DNA of 64,000 nucleotides from Bacillus tequilensis KCTC 13622 (GCF_000507145.1 NZ_AYTO01000039.1:1-64000); one strand, 5' to 3'; numbered from the stretch's first letter, positions 1 through 8,853 are shown. Program-made: numbers and translations. The notes: a model not told the origin generated them from the letters alone.

Positions 1-63
1 ACTTGCATGTATTAGGCACGCCGCCAGCGTTCGTCCTGAGCCAGGATCAAACTCTCCGATAAA
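1..63 (-). rRNA. 16S ribosomal RNA, 5' end only
   Basis: The reverse complement gives the universal 16S 5' start, with GAGAGTTTGATCCTGGCTCAG followed by the conserved GGCGGCGTGCCTAATACATG stretch. The mature 5' end is placed near 63 by analogy with the Bacillus 16S start; the rest of the gene lies outside the window. It is preceded by tandem rRNA promoters and lies downstream of ygxA, which fits an rrn operon such as rrnD of B. subtilis. Confidence 0.97.
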
Positions 64-179
64 AGTTTGACTGACTACGCACATCGCTGTGCGATTTGTT
101 TAAAAATGAATTAACAGGTACGTTTTGTCTTGTTTAGTTTTCAAAGATCATTTCCGCTTCTTGTTGAAGCGACTTTATT

Positions 180-208
180 AATATAACATTTTAACTTTCT
201 TTTGTCAA
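180..208 (-). promoter_or_regulatory. rRNA promoter P2 (sigma-A)
   Basis: On the minus strand TTGACA (203-208) is followed after exactly 17 bases by TATATT (180-185). The downstream leader carries the rRNA antitermination-like string GATCTTTGAAAACT near 137-150 and a small dyad (CGCACAGCGATGTGCG) just before the 16S start. Confidence 0.9.
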
Positions 209-276
209 ATGTTTTCTCAATTATTTCTCCGCCGCTGTGAGCTTGTTTTTTCAGAAGCGCATCAGCGACGTTTAAT

Positions 277-305
277 AATATATCACGGTCAAGAATCAGA
301 GTCAA
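277..305 (-). promoter_or_regulatory. rRNA promoter P1 (sigma-A), overlapping the end of ygxA
   Basis: On the minus strand TTGACT (300-305) is followed after 17 bases by TATATT (277-282). The -35 element lies inside the last codons of ygxA, so the first rRNA promoter starts within the upstream gene. Tandem P1/P2 promoters about 100 bases apart are normal for B. subtilis rrn operons. Confidence 0.85.
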
Positions 306-1173
306 TATCTTTTTTAAAAGAATATCCGCGGTGATAGACAGCCTGCCCTTTCGTTTCTATCTGACAGACGTTAATCATTCCCTTGTCCGTCAGGTAATCA
401 AGCATAACGCCAAGGTCTTGGGTAAAGGGTTTTAGATCAGAATGCTGAAGAAGCTCACCGAATTGCCAAATGTCTTTTTCTTTCATTACTGAGAAAAGGT
501 GTGCCGAACCGATCTCGGCTTTGGAATGGATGAGAAAATCATTTGCTAAGAATAATAATTCGAGTCTTTTTTCTAAGCTCTCGTGACTTTCAATCAGCTC
601 TGAATATAATTTGTACACTTGCGGCTCTATCTGACGCACTTGGCTCCATACTGTTGTTTCCGGATGGAATCCTCTGTCAATCACTTCGATACGCGCTAAA
701 TGATGCAGCGCATGAACAACGGCGTTGTAAGCATCTAAAAATTGATTGGCTTCAAAAAAAGCTTTTCCTTCTACATATCTTCTGATTAATTTGCCGTATT
801 CGAGTCCGATCTTCAGTTTGCGTTCAGCAAACGGAAATGTATTCAGCCTGTCACTCAGTTCTACTATGTATTCGTTACGGTCAAATAAAACTCTACCATT
901 TACAATCCAATCTATGATTCTTCTATTCGTACCGAGCAAAATCCATTCTTGAATCTGAGAATCTGTTACCACATGTAATGAAGCTGTTTTTTGATCAAGT
1001 TCATAATGCTTTATAAAAACAGGCTCGTCAGCCTCTTTTACAATCACCAGCAAAGCAGCATCAAAGTTGTCTGTTAAGGAAGATGTTTTGTTTCTTCTCT
1101 CAATGATAATGACAGCCAATGTATTGGGATGACTTGCTCTTTCTTGGTAAATTGGACGGAGAAGATTATCCAT
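289..1173 (-). CDS. ygxA: YgxA, nucleotidyltransferase-like protein
   Basis: A 294-residue soluble protein ending just before the rRNA promoters. It matches YgxA of B. subtilis, annotated as nucleotidyltransferase-like; its substrate is not known to me. The N-terminal half is mixed alpha/beta and the C-terminal half is helical and ends with a winged-helix-like segment. The start at 1173 is chosen because GGAGG sits 7 bases upstream; an ATG nine codons further upstream has no ribosome binding site. No signal peptide or membrane segment is seen. Its position directly before an rrn operon is conserved in the species group as I recall it. Confidence 0.88.
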   Translation of the reverse strand: MDNLLRPIYQERASHPNTLAVIIIERRNKTSSLTDNFDAALLVIVKEADEPVFIKHYELDQKTASLHVVTDSQIQEWILLGTNRRIIDWIVNGRVLFDRNEYIVELSDRLNTFPFAERKLKIGLEYGKLIRRYVEGKAFFEANQFLDAYNAVVHALHHLARIEVIDRGFHPETTVWSQVRQIEPQVYKLYSELIESHESLEKRLELLFLANDFLIHSKAEIGSAHLFSVMKEKDIWQFGELLQHSDLKPFTQDLGVMLDYLTDKGMINVCQIETKGQAVYHRGYSFKKDIDSDS

Positions 1174-1350
1174 CACCATTCCTCCAATGCAATTGTTCAA
1201 AATTTTTTATTCTCTATTTGATTCAATTCTATGATAAAAACGAAATTCCTTTTTTCTAAACACATTGAACTATTATAAACAATTTCTCAATAAGTCTCCA
1301 TATGTAAATTCCATTCCAGTAGAAAACATGAAGAAAATCCCATCAGGTTT

Positions 1351-1374
1351 GTGCTATAGTTAGATCAAAGGGGG
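1351..1374 (+). promoter_or_regulatory. Extended -10 promoter and ribosome binding site of ygzB
   Basis: TGCTATAGT (extended -10, core TATAGT 1355-1360) lies just upstream of the ribosome binding site AAAGGGGG (1367-1374). No good -35 is visible, which an extended -10 tolerates. The binding site is 6 bases from ATG 1381 and touches ATG 1375, so 1381 is the likely start. Confidence 0.5.
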
Positions 1375-1380
1375 ATGGAC

Positions 1381-1734
1381 ATGGCGAAATACTCCAGCAA
1401 AATTAATAAAATCAGAACATTCGCATTAAGTTTGGTTTTCGTTGGGTTTATCATTATGTACATCGGGATTTTTTTCAAAGAGTCAGTGTTGCTTTCTAGT
1501 TTGTTTATGATATTTGGGCTTCTATCCATTGGTCTCAGCACGGTTGTTTACTTTTGGATCGGGATGCTTTCAACCAAAGCGGTTCGCGTCATATGTCCAG
1601 GCTGTGAAAAAGAGACAAAAATTTTAGGAAGAGTCGATATGTGCATGCATTGCAGAGAGCCGCTCACTTTAGATAAAGGATTAGAAGGAAAAGAATTTGA
1701 TGAGTCTTATAATAAAAAGAAAATATCCAGATAA
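1381..1734 (+). CDS. ygzB: YgzB, small membrane protein with a zinc-ribbon-like C-terminus
   Basis: A 117-residue protein with two membrane segments (about residues 12-34 and 38-60) and a cytoplasmic tail carrying two CxxC pairs (CPGC and CMHC), which look like a small zinc ribbon. It matches YgzB, a conserved Bacillus protein of unknown function. It runs convergently to perR and shares a bidirectional terminator with it. In other bacilli it stays next to perR, but I see no PerR box in front of it here. Confidence 0.88.
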   Translation: MAKYSSKINKIRTFALSLVFVGFIIMYIGIFFKESVLLSSLFMIFGLLSIGLSTVVYFWIGMLSTKAVRVICPGCEKETKILGRVDMCMHCREPLTLDKGLEGKEFDESYNKKKISR

Positions 1735-1772
1735 AATAAGCTGACCGTTTCGTGCGGTCAGCTTATTTTTAA
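1735..1772. terminator. Bidirectional terminator between ygzB and perR
   Basis: A 13-bp perfect stem (1735-1747 with 1755-1767) with a 7-base loop, followed by Ts on the plus strand and matched by As on the left, so it works for both convergent genes. Confidence 0.93.
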
Positions 1773-2206
1773 TGGTTTTCTTTTTTCGAACACTCTTGGC
1801 AGACGCCGTAAATTTCTAAGCGGTGGTGGCTTACTTTAAAGCCTGTGACGTGGGCAGCCAGCTGCTCCACTTCGTCAAGACCCGGGTAGTGGAAGTCCAC
1901 AATTTTACCGCAGTTTTCACAAATCGCGTGATAGTGATCGGATGTGACAAAATCGAATCTGCTGGAAGCATCGCCGTATGTGAGCTCTTTTACCAAACCG
2001 GATTCCCGGAACACACGCAAATTGTTATATACCGTCGCTACGCTCATGTTAGGAAATTTTCCTTCCAGAGCTTTATATATATCGTCCGCTGTTGGATGAG
2101 CCATAGAGTTAACGAGATATTCCAGAATCGCATGACGTTGAGGAGTGATGCGAACTCCGGTTTCCTTCAACGTTTCTAAGGCTTCTTTTAGTTCATGTGC
2201 AGCCAT
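1769..2206 (-). CDS. perR: PerR, peroxide-sensing Fur-family repressor
   Basis: A 145-residue Fur-family regulator that represses peroxide-defence genes and senses H2O2 by metal-catalysed oxidation of histidines. The winged helix occupies residues 1-85. All PerR ligands are visible: regulatory metal site H37, D85, H91, H93, D104, and the structural zinc cysteines C96, C99, C136, C139. Asp104 is the residue that separates PerR from Fur and Zur. A PerR box lies on its own promoter, so it is probably autoregulated. The neighbouring peroxidase ygaF fits the oxidative-stress context. Confidence 0.96.
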   Translation of the reverse strand: MAAHELKEALETLKETGVRITPQRHAILEYLVNSMAHPTADDIYKALEGKFPNMSVATVYNNLRVFRESGLVKELTYGDASSRFDFVTSDHYHAICENCGKIVDFHYPGLDEVEQLAAHVTGFKVSHHRLEIYGVCQECSKKENH

Positions 2207-2251
2207 CCGTCATGCACCTCTCTTCTAAAAAAAATTCTTACATTGTAATGT

Positions 2252-2289
2252 TTATAATTAGTGTAACTCTTTCTACGATAATTTGTCAA
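2252..2289 (-). promoter_or_regulatory. perR promoter with PerR box
   Basis: On the minus strand TTGACA (2284-2289) is followed after 18 bases by TACACT (2260-2265). The 15-mer TTATAATTAGTGTAA (2252-2266) overlaps the -10 and matches the PerR box TTATAATnATTATAA at 12 of 14 fixed positions, so binding would block the promoter. Confidence 0.85.
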
Positions 2290-2338
2290 TTCATATCAGG
2301 GTAAAAGTAAGCATATCGTATGAGGCCGATAGACGAAT

Positions 2339-2812
2339 TTACTTTTCAGACATATCTTTGAGAGTTTGGAGAGCTTCGGCTACATGGTCCTTCACTTTTA
2401 CCTTTCTCCATTCTTTAATGAGCCGTCCTTCTTTATCGATTAAAAAAGTGGAGCGCTCAATCCCCATATACTCTTTTCCGAAGTTTTTCTTCAGCTTCCA
2501 GACGCCAAACGCCTCGGCCAGCTTGTGTTCATCATCAACAAGAAGCAGAAAAGGAAGGTTATGCTTCTCTTTAAATTTCCCGTGTTTTTCCTGGCTGTCC
2601 GGGCTGACGCCAATAATCACGGCATCCAGTTCAGCGAAGCTTTCGTGGCTGTCCCGAAAATCACATGCTTCCGTTGTGCATCCCGGCGTCATGTCTTTTG
2701 GATAAAAGTAGAGCACGATATACTTTCCTTTATAATCCGATAACGTTACTGTTTCCCCATGATCACCTTTTAACTCAAGGTCAGGCGCTTTTTGTCCGAT
2801 TTCTATTGTCAT
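2339..2812 (-). CDS. ygaF: YgaF, Bcp/PrxQ-type thiol peroxidase
   Basis: A 157-residue peroxiredoxin of the Bcp/PrxQ group, which reduces hydroperoxides with thioredoxin as electron donor in the cytoplasm. The peroxidatic cysteine C45 sits in the motif DMTPGCTTEAC and the resolving cysteine C50 follows five residues later, the arrangement of atypical 2-Cys BCP enzymes. The thioredoxin fold covers the whole chain and the length is normal. GGAGG lies 7 bases before the ATG. It is adjacent to perR, but no PerR box is seen directly upstream. The symbol follows B. subtilis; bcp would be an equivalent name. Confidence 0.92.
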   Translation of the reverse strand: MTIEIGQKAPDLELKGDHGETVTLSDYKGKYIVLYFYPKDMTPGCTTEACDFRDSHESFAELDAVIIGVSPDSQEKHGKFKEKHNLPFLLLVDDEHKLAEAFGVWKLKKNFGKEYMGIERSTFLIDKEGRLIKEWRKVKVKDHVAEALQTLKDMSEK

Positions 2813-2899
2813 TGCTTTACCTCCGGATGTTTTTTATTAAGCGTATCCAATTTTTGCCCAGATTACAACCATGTCCCCTGCATCTCAAGCCCGAATTCA

Positions 2900-2927
2900 T
2901 TGTTCTTGTCCGGAAGCATGCTACAAT
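2900..2927 (+). promoter_or_regulatory. gsaB promoter (sigma-A, extended -10)
   Basis: TTGTTC (2900-2905), 16 bases, then TACAAT (2922-2927) with an extended TG (TGCTACAAT). Transcription would begin about 30 bases before the gsaB start codon. Confidence 0.7.
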
Positions 2928-2963
2928 AGAAAGGACGCATGGAGATATAGGAGGTTTTTATTC

Positions 2964-4253
2964 TTGCATACAAAATCAATTGAACTTCACAATGAGGCAT
3001 TAAAGCACATTGTCGGCGGTGTAAACAGCCCGTCTAGATCATATAAAGCCGTCGGCGGCGGTTCACCCGTTGCAATGGAAAAAGCAAACGGCGCTTATTT
3101 TTGGGATGTGGACGGCAATAAATACATCGATTATTTAGCGGCGTACGGTCCGATCATTACCGGACATGCCCACCCGCATATTACAGAAGCAATTAAAAAA
3201 GCAGCAGAGAACGGTGTATTGTATGGAACACCGACGAAACATGAAGTTACATTTGCAAAAATGCTCAAAGAGGCCATTCCCGCTATGGATAAAGTAAGAT
3301 TCGTCAATTCGGGAACAGAAGCTGTTATGACGACCATCCGCGTGGCTCGCGCATATACAGGCCGAACAAAAATCATCAAGTTTGCAGGCTGTTATCACGG
3401 GCATTCGGACCTTGTGCTTGTGGCTGCCGGCTCCGGCCCGTCTACTCTCGGCACGCCAGACTCAGCCGGTGTACCGAAAAGCATTGCAAACGAAGTGATC
3501 ACAGTTCCATTTAATGATATCGAAAGCTATAAAGCGGCTCTTGATCAATGGGGCAGTGAAATCGCGGCAGTTCTCGTTGAGCCGATTGTCGGCAACTTCG
3601 GAATTGTTGAACCGAAGGAAGGCTTCTTAGAAAAAGTAAATGAATTGACTCACAATGCAGGCGCGCTTGTTATTTACGATGAAGTCATTACGGCTTTCCG
3701 CTTTATGTATGGCGGCGCGCAGGATCTGCTGCAGGTGAAACCGGATTTAACCGCTCTCGGAAAAATTATCGGCGGCGGACTTCCGATTGGCGCTTATGGC
3801 GGCAAAAAAGAAATCATGGAGCAGGTAGCTCCGCTGGGACCGGCTTACCAGGCTGGAACAATGGCAGGGAATCCCGCTTCCATCCTCTCAGGCATCGCTT
3901 GTCTGGAAGTACTTAAAGAGGAAGGCGTATATGAAAAGCTCGACCATCTCGGCGCAATGCTGGAGGAGGGCATTTTACAGCACGCAAAAACACACGGAAT
4001 CACGATTACCGTTAACCGCTTAAAAGGTGCACTTACGGTTTACTTCTCTGATGAGAAAATCGAAAATTATGAGCAGGCTGAACGGAGTGACGGAGAAACA
4101 TTCGCTGCGTTTTTCAAACTGATGCTGGAACGCGGCATTAATTTAGCGCCTTCTAAATATGAGGCGTGGTTTATTACAACCGCCCATACAGAGCAGGATA
4201 TTAAAGACACGCTTGCAGCGGTCGAGGATGCTTTTAAACATCTAAAAAACTAG
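2964..4253 (+). CDS. gsaB: GsaB, glutamate-1-semialdehyde 2,1-aminomutase
   Basis: A 429-residue PLP-dependent class III aminotransferase that converts glutamate-1-semialdehyde to 5-aminolevulinate, the C5 entry to haem. The PLP lysine K267 lies in [10 protein letters not shown]; the SGTEA cofactor motif is at 116-120 and the DE pair at 239-240. The start is TTG at 2964, with AGGAGG nine bases upstream, which gives the family length; the open frame continues further upstream only by chance. This is the second GSA aminomutase gene of Bacillus (hemL being the main copy). It is transcribed alone, between its own promoter and terminator. Confidence 0.95.
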   Translation: MHTKSIELHNEALKHIVGGVNSPSRSYKAVGGGSPVAMEKANGAYFWDVDGNKYIDYLAAYGPIITGHAHPHITEAIKKAAENGVLYGTPTKHEVTFAKMLKEAIPAMDKVRFVNSGTEAVMTTIRVARAYTGRTKIIKFAGCYHGHSDLVLVAAGSGPSTLGTPDSAGVPKSIANEVITVPFNDIESYKAALDQWGSEIAAVLVEPIVGNFGIVEPKEGFLEKVNELTHNAGALVIYDEVITAFRFMYGGAQDLLQVKPDLTALGKIIGGGLPIGAYGGKKEIMEQVAPLGPAYQAGTMAGNPASILSGIACLEVLKEEGVYEKLDHLGAMLEEGILQHAKTHGITITVNRLKGALTVYFSDEKIENYEQAERSDGETFAAFFKLMLERGINLAPSKYEAWFITTAHTEQDIKDTLAAVEDAFKHLKN

Positions 4254-4268
4254 AATCAGACACCTTTG

Positions 4269-4294
4269 ACAGGAGCAGCGGGCTCCTGTTTTTT
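4269..4294 (+). terminator. gsaB terminator
   Basis: ACAGGAGC (4269-4276) pairs with GCTCCTGT (4282-4289), followed by a run of Ts. Confidence 0.92.
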
Positions 4295-4343
4295 ATTAGT
4301 TCGTACATCGTGTAAGATTTTGGTCTTTTTCTTGAAAAATAGC

Positions 4344-4372
4344 TTGAATATTTGTAACGATCCCTGTATATT
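4344..4372 (+). promoter_or_regulatory. ygaE promoter (sigma-A)
   Basis: TTGAAT (4344-4349), 17 bases, TATATT (4367-4372). It gives a leader of roughly 90 bases before the ygaE start at 4471. Confidence 0.75.
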
Positions 4373-4470
4373 ACTTAATTGTTTAGCAAATAAACTGACC
4401 GGGAATTTTAAGGATTAGCCATTTGCTATGTTACACAATTTACTATAGAAAGGAATGCACGCACAAACCA

Positions 4471-5532
4471 ATGAAACTTGGTGCCCGCATTTTCAAAACC
4501 GGGATTGCGATTACACTTGCTCTTTATTTGGCTTCGTGGATCGGGCTTCCCGCGCCGATTTTCGCTGGAATTGCAGCGATATTTGCGATCCAGCCGTCGA
4601 TTTACCGCTCTTTTCTCATTATTATTGACCAGGTTCAGGCAAATATTATCGGTGCTGTGATTGCCACAGTATTCGGCCTTATTTTCGGACCCAGCCCGAT
4701 TATGATCGGGTTGACAGCAGTTATTGTCATTACAATCATGCTGAAACTTAAAATTGAACATACCATTTCGATTGCTCTTGTCACAGTAATTGCGATTTTA
4801 GAATCCGCCGGTGACGACTTTTTAATGTTCGCGCTGGTCAGAACAAGCACAGTCATATTAGGGGTGCTTTCTTCCTTTATTGTCAACCTTGTGTTTTTGC
4901 CTCCTAAGTACGAAACAAAGCTGATCCATAATACGGTCGAAAACACAGAAGAAATTATGAAGTGGATCAGGCTGTCCATGCGGCAGTCAACAGAGCATTC
5001 GATTTTGAAAGAGGATATTGAAAAACTGAAAGAAAAAATGATCAAGCTTGATCAGACTTATCTTCTTTATAAAGAAGAAAGAAGCTACTTTAAGAAAACG
5101 ACTTATGTAAAATCAAGAAAGCTTGTCCTGTTCAGACAGGCCATCATCACCGCAAACCGAGCGCTTGATACATTGAAGAAGCTGCATCGCCTGGAAAACG
5201 ACATCTATCATATGCCGGAAGAATTCCAGGAAACACTGACTGAAGAGCTTGATTACCTGCTTTACTGGCATGAACTGATTTTGATGCGGTTTGTCGGCAA
5301 AATCAAACCGCATGATGATACAGATGAAGAAGGCATTCAATATAAGCAGCTTTTAACAAAGTCATTCTTAAAGAATCAGCAGAACACGGATGATGAACTG
5401 ATTGATTACAACATGCTCAATATTATGGCAAGCGCTGTAGAATATCGCGAGCAGCTTGAACATTTGGAAACCCTCATCACAAGTTTTCAAACGTATCATC
5501 CGAAAGATTGCGAAATAGAAATAGAAGAGTAA
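4471..5532 (+). CDS. ygaE: YgaE, aromatic acid exporter / FUSC-like membrane protein
   Basis: A 353-residue protein with about six hydrophobic segments in residues 5-150, followed by a long charged helical cytoplasmic domain. This is the layout of the aromatic acid exporter (FUSC-like, DUF939) family, proposed efflux proteins; the substrate is unknown. The start is not certain: ATG 4471 begins the conserved MKLGARIFKTG, but the only purine-rich site (AAAGGA near 4449-4454) is 16 bases upstream, and the frame stays open to a TTG at 4423. It is monocistronic with its own promoter and terminator. Confidence 0.85.
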   Translation: MKLGARIFKTGIAITLALYLASWIGLPAPIFAGIAAIFAIQPSIYRSFLIIIDQVQANIIGAVIATVFGLIFGPSPIMIGLTAVIVITIMLKLKIEHTISIALVTVIAILESAGDDFLMFALVRTSTVILGVLSSFIVNLVFLPPKYETKLIHNTVENTEEIMKWIRLSMRQSTEHSILKEDIEKLKEKMIKLDQTYLLYKEERSYFKKTTYVKSRKLVLFRQAIITANRALDTLKKLHRLENDIYHMPEEFQETLTEELDYLLYWHELILMRFVGKIKPHDDTDEEGIQYKQLLTKSFLKNQQNTDDELIDYNMLNIMASAVEYREQLEHLETLITSFQTYHPKDCEIEIEE

Positions 5533-5556
5533 CCCGGTTAATCAGCCGGGTTTTTT
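5531..5556 (+). terminator. ygaE terminator
   Basis: AACCCGG (5531-5537) pairs with CCGGGTT (5546-5552) and is followed by six Ts. Confidence 0.9.
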
Positions 5557-5561
5557 CTATA

Positions 5562-5600
5562 CAAAAAAATCTTATATCCTTCGTTAAAAGGATATAAGAT
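5562..5600 (-). terminator. ygaD terminator
   Basis: ATCTTATATCC (5569-5579) pairs perfectly with GGATATAAGAT (5590-5600); on the minus strand a seven-T run follows at 5562-5568. Confidence 0.9.
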
Positions 5601-5607
5601 TGATGTT

Positions 5608-7350
5608 TTAGTTCAAATTTTGAATGGTAAATAAGTGCTTATACTGACTGTCGTAGTCCATGAGGTCATCATGGGTTCCGATTTCGATGATTGTGCCGTT
5701 TTCCATGACAACAATCTTATCCGCATGTGTGATCGTTGATAAACGGTGGGCGACAACAAACGTTGTTCTGTCCTTCGCCAGTTTGTCCATCGCTTCTTGA
5801 ATATAGTGCTCACTTTCCAGATCAAGAGCTGATGTCGCTTCATCTAAAATGAGGAGCGGCGGATTTTTCAAAAACACCCGCGCGATTGAAATCCGCTGCT
5901 TTTGTCCGCCTGACAGCTTAACGCCTCTTTCTCCCACCCGGGTGTCATACCCTTCAGGAAAACTCATGATAAATTCATGTGCATTGGCAGCTTTCGCGGC
6001 TTCGATAATGTCGTCAAGAGAGGCATCAGGTTTGCCGATTGCGATATTTTCCCGAATCGTTTCACTGAATAAAAAGGTATCCTGAAGCACCATGCCAACC
6101 TGGTTGCGAAGACTTCTCGCTTCATAGTCGCGAATGTCTGTCCCGTCAATCAGCAGTCTTCCGCTTGTCACATCATAAAATCTCGGAATCAGGCTGACAA
6201 GTGTTGATTTGCCTCCTCCGCTCATGCCGACAAGCGCTACGGTTTCTCCTCTGTTTACTTTTAAAGAGACATCATGGAGAATGTTTTCTTTTTCCTTTTC
6301 ATATTGAAATGAAACGTTTTGAAATTCCACTTCTCCGCGGATCTGTTCGGCCTTAATGGCATTTGGTTTATCAGTGAGTTCATAAGGCTCATCGATAAAT
6401 TCAAACACCCTGTCCATTGATGCGATTGACTGTGTCAATGTTGTAGAGGAATTAATCAGCCTTCTAACAGGGTTGTACATTCTGTCAATATATCCGACAA
6501 ACGCAACCATTGTTCCGACTGTCAGCGGCCCATTAATGACAAAATAGCCGGCGCACGCAATCACGATGAGCGGCGCCAAATCTGTAATCGTATTAACGAC
6601 TGCAAAGGTTTTGGCATTCCAATTCGTATGGCGGATCGCTTTATCTAGAAAATGGCCGTTTTTCTCGTTAAAATGAGCCTGTTCATGATCTTCTATCGCA
6701 AAGCTTCTGATGACCGGCATGCCTTGAATCCGCTCGTGCAAATGCCCCTGCACTTGAGCAAGCGCCTGTGAGCGCTCCCTAGTCAGCTTTCTTAATCGGC
6801 CGTAAAAATATTTCACTGATATGCCGTATAACGGGAATAAAACGATCGAGATCAGCGTTAATTTCACGTCCAGTGTCAGCATGATAGAGATTACAATCAA
6901 AATCGTCAGCATATCGAGCCATATATTCATCAGACCTGTGATGACAAAATCCTTTGTTTGTTCCACATCATTGATCACTCGGGAAATGACTTCCCCTGTT
7001 CTCGTATTCGCATAAAATCGAAGGCTCAGTTTCTGTATATGGTCAAACAGCTTAGCTCTTATATCATAGAGCACCTTGCTGGCTGTCCACTGGGCAAAAT
7101 ATTGCCGATAATATTCAACAGGCGGGCGCAAAATTAAAAATAAGGCGAACATGATCGCCATAATGGTGAACAGTGAAGTTGTTTTGTCACTGGCCGTGCC
7201 GCCTCCTTGAATAATGTCGTCAACTACGTGCTTCAGAAGCAATGGGAGAGCAAGCGGAATGGAGAATTTTACAATCCCGATTAATACTGTAACGAAAATT
7301 TGCTTCTTATAAGGTTTGACGAATTGCATGTAGCGTTTCATAACCCCCAC
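5608..7350 (-). CDS. ygaD: YgaD, multidrug-type ABC exporter (half transporter)
   Basis: A 580-residue fused transporter with six membrane segments in residues 1-310 and a C-terminal ATPase. Walker A is GMSGGGKST, the signature is LSGGQ, and the Walker B/D-loop is [12 protein letters not shown] with the catalytic Glu present, so it can work as a homodimer with two active ATP sites. The family exports lipids, drugs or peptides; the substrate is unknown. The GTG start at 7350 is supported by AGAGGGGG seven bases upstream; the frame is open further upstream but has no such site and would add 47 residues foreign to the family. Confidence 0.92.
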   Translation of the reverse strand: MGVMKRYMQFVKPYKKQIFVTVLIGIVKFSIPLALPLLLKHVVDDIIQGGGTASDKTTSLFTIMAIMFALFLILRPPVEYYRQYFAQWTASKVLYDIRAKLFDHIQKLSLRFYANTRTGEVISRVINDVEQTKDFVITGLMNIWLDMLTILIVISIMLTLDVKLTLISIVLFPLYGISVKYFYGRLRKLTRERSQALAQVQGHLHERIQGMPVIRSFAIEDHEQAHFNEKNGHFLDKAIRHTNWNAKTFAVVNTITDLAPLIVIACAGYFVINGPLTVGTMVAFVGYIDRMYNPVRRLINSSTTLTQSIASMDRVFEFIDEPYELTDKPNAIKAEQIRGEVEFQNVSFQYEKEKENILHDVSLKVNRGETVALVGMSGGGKSTLVSLIPRFYDVTSGRLLIDGTDIRDYEARSLRNQVGMVLQDTFLFSETIRENIAIGKPDASLDDIIEAAKAANAHEFIMSFPEGYDTRVGERGVKLSGGQKQRISIARVFLKNPPLLILDEATSALDLESEHYIQEAMDKLAKDRTTFVVAHRLSTITHADKIVVMENGTIIEIGTHDDLMDYDSQYKHLFTIQNLN

Positions 7351-7396
7351 GCTGATTCCCCCTCTCTCTTTATCATGATGTGTGTGAGCCCATGTG

Positions 7397-7426
7397 AAAA
7401 ACCTGTTGGCCCCGCAACAGGTTTTT
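7397..7426. terminator. Terminator after ntdP, before ygaD
   Basis: AAAAACCTGTTG (7397-7408) pairs with CAACAGGTTTTT (7415-7426); T runs occur on both strands. It separates ntdP from the downstream ygaD on the minus strand. Confidence 0.9.
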
Positions 7427-7435
7427 ACATAACCA

Positions 7436-7966
7436 TTATTTTGTATAGTGCAAATACCGTTCATACCACATATCGACAAACTCGGGTGCAAACGGTCCCT
7501 TGCGCTGATGAATCCAATGAAGCAGCGTGTTTAAGTAGTCTCTTAAAATACTGTCGATTTCTTTTGGGTAATTCATCGCTTTCCGATGATCATCATATTC
7601 GTCTTCATCGAGAATATTGTAGGTCATGTCAGGAAAAACCTTAACATCTAAGTCATAATCAATATATTTAATTGCTTCGCCATCATAGGCAAACGGAGAA
7701 CTGATGTTGCAATAGTAATGAACTCCGTCTTCTCTCAGCATGCCGATGACATTAAACCATTGTCTTGCGTGAAAATAACAGATTGCGGGCTCTCTGGTTA
7801 TCCATGTCCGGCCGTCTGATTCGGTTACCATTGTCCGGTCATTAGCTCCGATGACGCACATTTCTGTACTTTTTAAGATTGTTGTCTCATTCCAAATTCT
7901 ATGAATCAGCCCATTGTGCTTATAGCTGTGAATTTGAATGGTTTCTCCTTCCTTGGGATAGCCCAT
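7436..7966 (-). CDS. ntdP: NtdP (YgaC), nucleoside tri- and diphosphatase
   Basis: A 176-residue protein of the DUF402/FomD-like family. B. subtilis YgaC and its staphylococcal relative hydrolyse nucleoside tri- and diphosphates. The core carries the conserved acidic strand pattern YYCNISSP...[13 protein letters not shown] at about residues 92-126, whose aspartates bind metal in this fold. No signal peptide. GGGGAG lies 6 bases before the ATG. It is followed by a strong terminator, so it is probably expressed as a single gene. Confidence 0.88.
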   Translation of the reverse strand: MGYPKEGETIQIHSYKHNGLIHRIWNETTILKSTEMCVIGANDRTMVTESDGRTWITREPAICYFHARQWFNVIGMLREDGVHYYCNISSPFAYDGEAIKYIDYDLDVKVFPDMTYNILDEDEYDDHRKAMNYPKEIDSILRDYLNTLLHWIHQRKGPFAPEFVDMWYERYLHYTK

Positions 7967-8069
7967 ATTTCTCCCCTACTTTCTATAAAGCCCTGCAGTT
8001 AGTATGTCCAAATTTGCTTACCGACAACGTCTTTTACCTATTATAACGTTACAAATTGAAAAATGAAAA

Positions 8070-8098
8070 TAAAAGAGCCATTCCGGCCGGGGAATGGC
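8070..8098 (-). terminator. ygaB terminator
   Basis: GCCATTCC (8077-8084) pairs with GGAATGGC (8091-8098); on the minus strand the hairpin is followed by TCTTTTATTTTC. Confidence 0.85.
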
Positions 8099-8109
8099 AC
8101 ATTCCTGCT

Positions 8110-8370
8110 CTACACAAAGGAAGACGGCTTTTCTGAGCTGCGATAAGAACGAATCACCTGCTCTGTCTGCTTTTGAAACATATCCTGTATATCGGCAAGA
8201 TGTTTCCGTTTTACCGCAATTTCATCCTGAATACCGCGCAGCCTTGCATCCCTTTCCAAATGCCGGAGTTCTGCTTCAATTTGTTTACAGCGGTCGAGCT
8301 CTGATTGAAGCTCGAGAAGCTTGTCCATCGTTTTCATTTGTTCACTTACCAGCTTTTCAAATTCCGTCAT
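8110..8370 (-). CDS. ygaB: YgaB, small coiled-coil protein of unknown function
   Basis: An 86-residue, strongly charged protein that is almost entirely predicted coiled coil (heptad-like leucines from residue 6 to 70). It matches the YgaB position beside sspE; no function is known to me. The start at 8370 is preceded by GGAGG at 5 bases. The frame is open for 34 more codons upstream, and an internal ATG there also follows a purine-rich stretch, so a longer form cannot be excluded. Confidence 0.75.
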   Translation of the reverse strand: MTEFEKLVSEQMKTMDKLLELQSELDRCKQIEAELRHLERDARLRGIQDEIAVKRKHLADIQDMFQKQTEQVIRSYRSSEKPSSFV

Positions 8371-8490
8371 TGGTTCCTCCTTCAGCCTGGTGTAAGTAAA
8401 AACGATTCCTCCTTTAATCATTTCGATTCCAATGAAGCAAACCCTTTGACTCATTATGTAGACCTTCCACAAGTTTTGTCGTTTTCAAAC

Positions 8491-8530
8491 AGAAAAAAGC
8501 ACTTTCACCCGAGGATGAAGTGCTTTTTTC
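8491..8530 (-). terminator. sspE terminator
   Basis: A long AT-flanked hairpin: AAAAAAGCACTT...AAGTGCTTTTTT, with one bulge in the stem and T runs on both sides. Confidence 0.88.
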
Positions 8531-8541
8531 TGTTTCAGTGA

Positions 8542-8802
8542 TTAGCTGTTTTGTTGTTTGTTTTGTTCAGCAGATTGGTTTTGCTGTCTTACCTGCTGAG
8601 CGTTCGTTTCACTAGCGAATTCAGTGCCGAATTGACCTTGTTGGCCGGCAGCTGATTGCTGGTTTTGTTTTCTGACTTGCTGAGCGTTTGTTTCGCTAGC
8701 AAATTCAGTGCCGAATTGACCTTGTTGGCCGGCAGCTGATTGTTGGTTTTGTTTTCTGACTTGTTGTGCGTTTGTGTTGCTGAAATTATTTGAGTTAGCC
8801 AT
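8542..8802 (-). CDS. sspE: SspE, gamma-type small acid-soluble spore protein
   Basis: An 86-residue, Gln/Asn-rich spore storage protein degraded at germination to supply amino acids. Residues 10-37 and 38-65 are identical 28-residue repeats and a third partial copy begins at T66. Each repeat ends in TEFASE followed by T, the cleavage site of the germination protease GPR. GGAGGTGA lies 8 bases before ATG 8802. A sigma-G promoter is placed directly upstream, as expected for forespore expression. Confidence 0.96.
   Translation of the reverse strand: MANSNNFSNTNAQQVRKQNQQSAAGQQGQFGTEFASETNAQQVRKQNQQSAAGQQGQFGTEFASETNAQQVRQQNQSAEQNKQQNS
8608..8775 (-). repeat. Two tandem 84-bp repeats inside sspE
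   Basis: Copy 1 is 8692-8775 and copy 2 is 8608-8691. They encode the same 28 residues and differ at only a few silent positions, which points to recent duplication or ongoing homogenisation. Confidence 0.9.
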
Positions 8803-8823
8803 TGTTATCACCTCCACGGTCTT

Positions 8824-8853
8824 TAGAATGTGCAGGTGATCGTATGGCTATTC
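8824..8853 (-). promoter_or_regulatory. sspE promoter (sigma-G)
   Basis: On the minus strand GAATAG (8848-8853) is followed after 17 bases by CATTCTA (8824-8830). This fits the sigma-G consensus (GnATA, about 17-18 bases, CATnnTA). Confidence 0.85.

Noticed and set aside
1266-1285. TATAAT-like sequence before ygxA as a strong promoter
   Set aside because: On the minus strand TATAAT (1272-1277) has no acceptable -35 at 16-18 bases, so it was not listed.
2283-2705. Open frame of 140 codons opposite ygaF
   Set aside because: It is antisense to the conserved peroxidase, has no ribosome binding site and encodes a Ser/Phe-rich sequence typical of antisense frames.
8608-8775. Tandem direct repeats as a possible CRISPR array
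   Set aside because: The repeats are adjacent without spacers, in frame, and encode the known SspE repeat with GPR sites.
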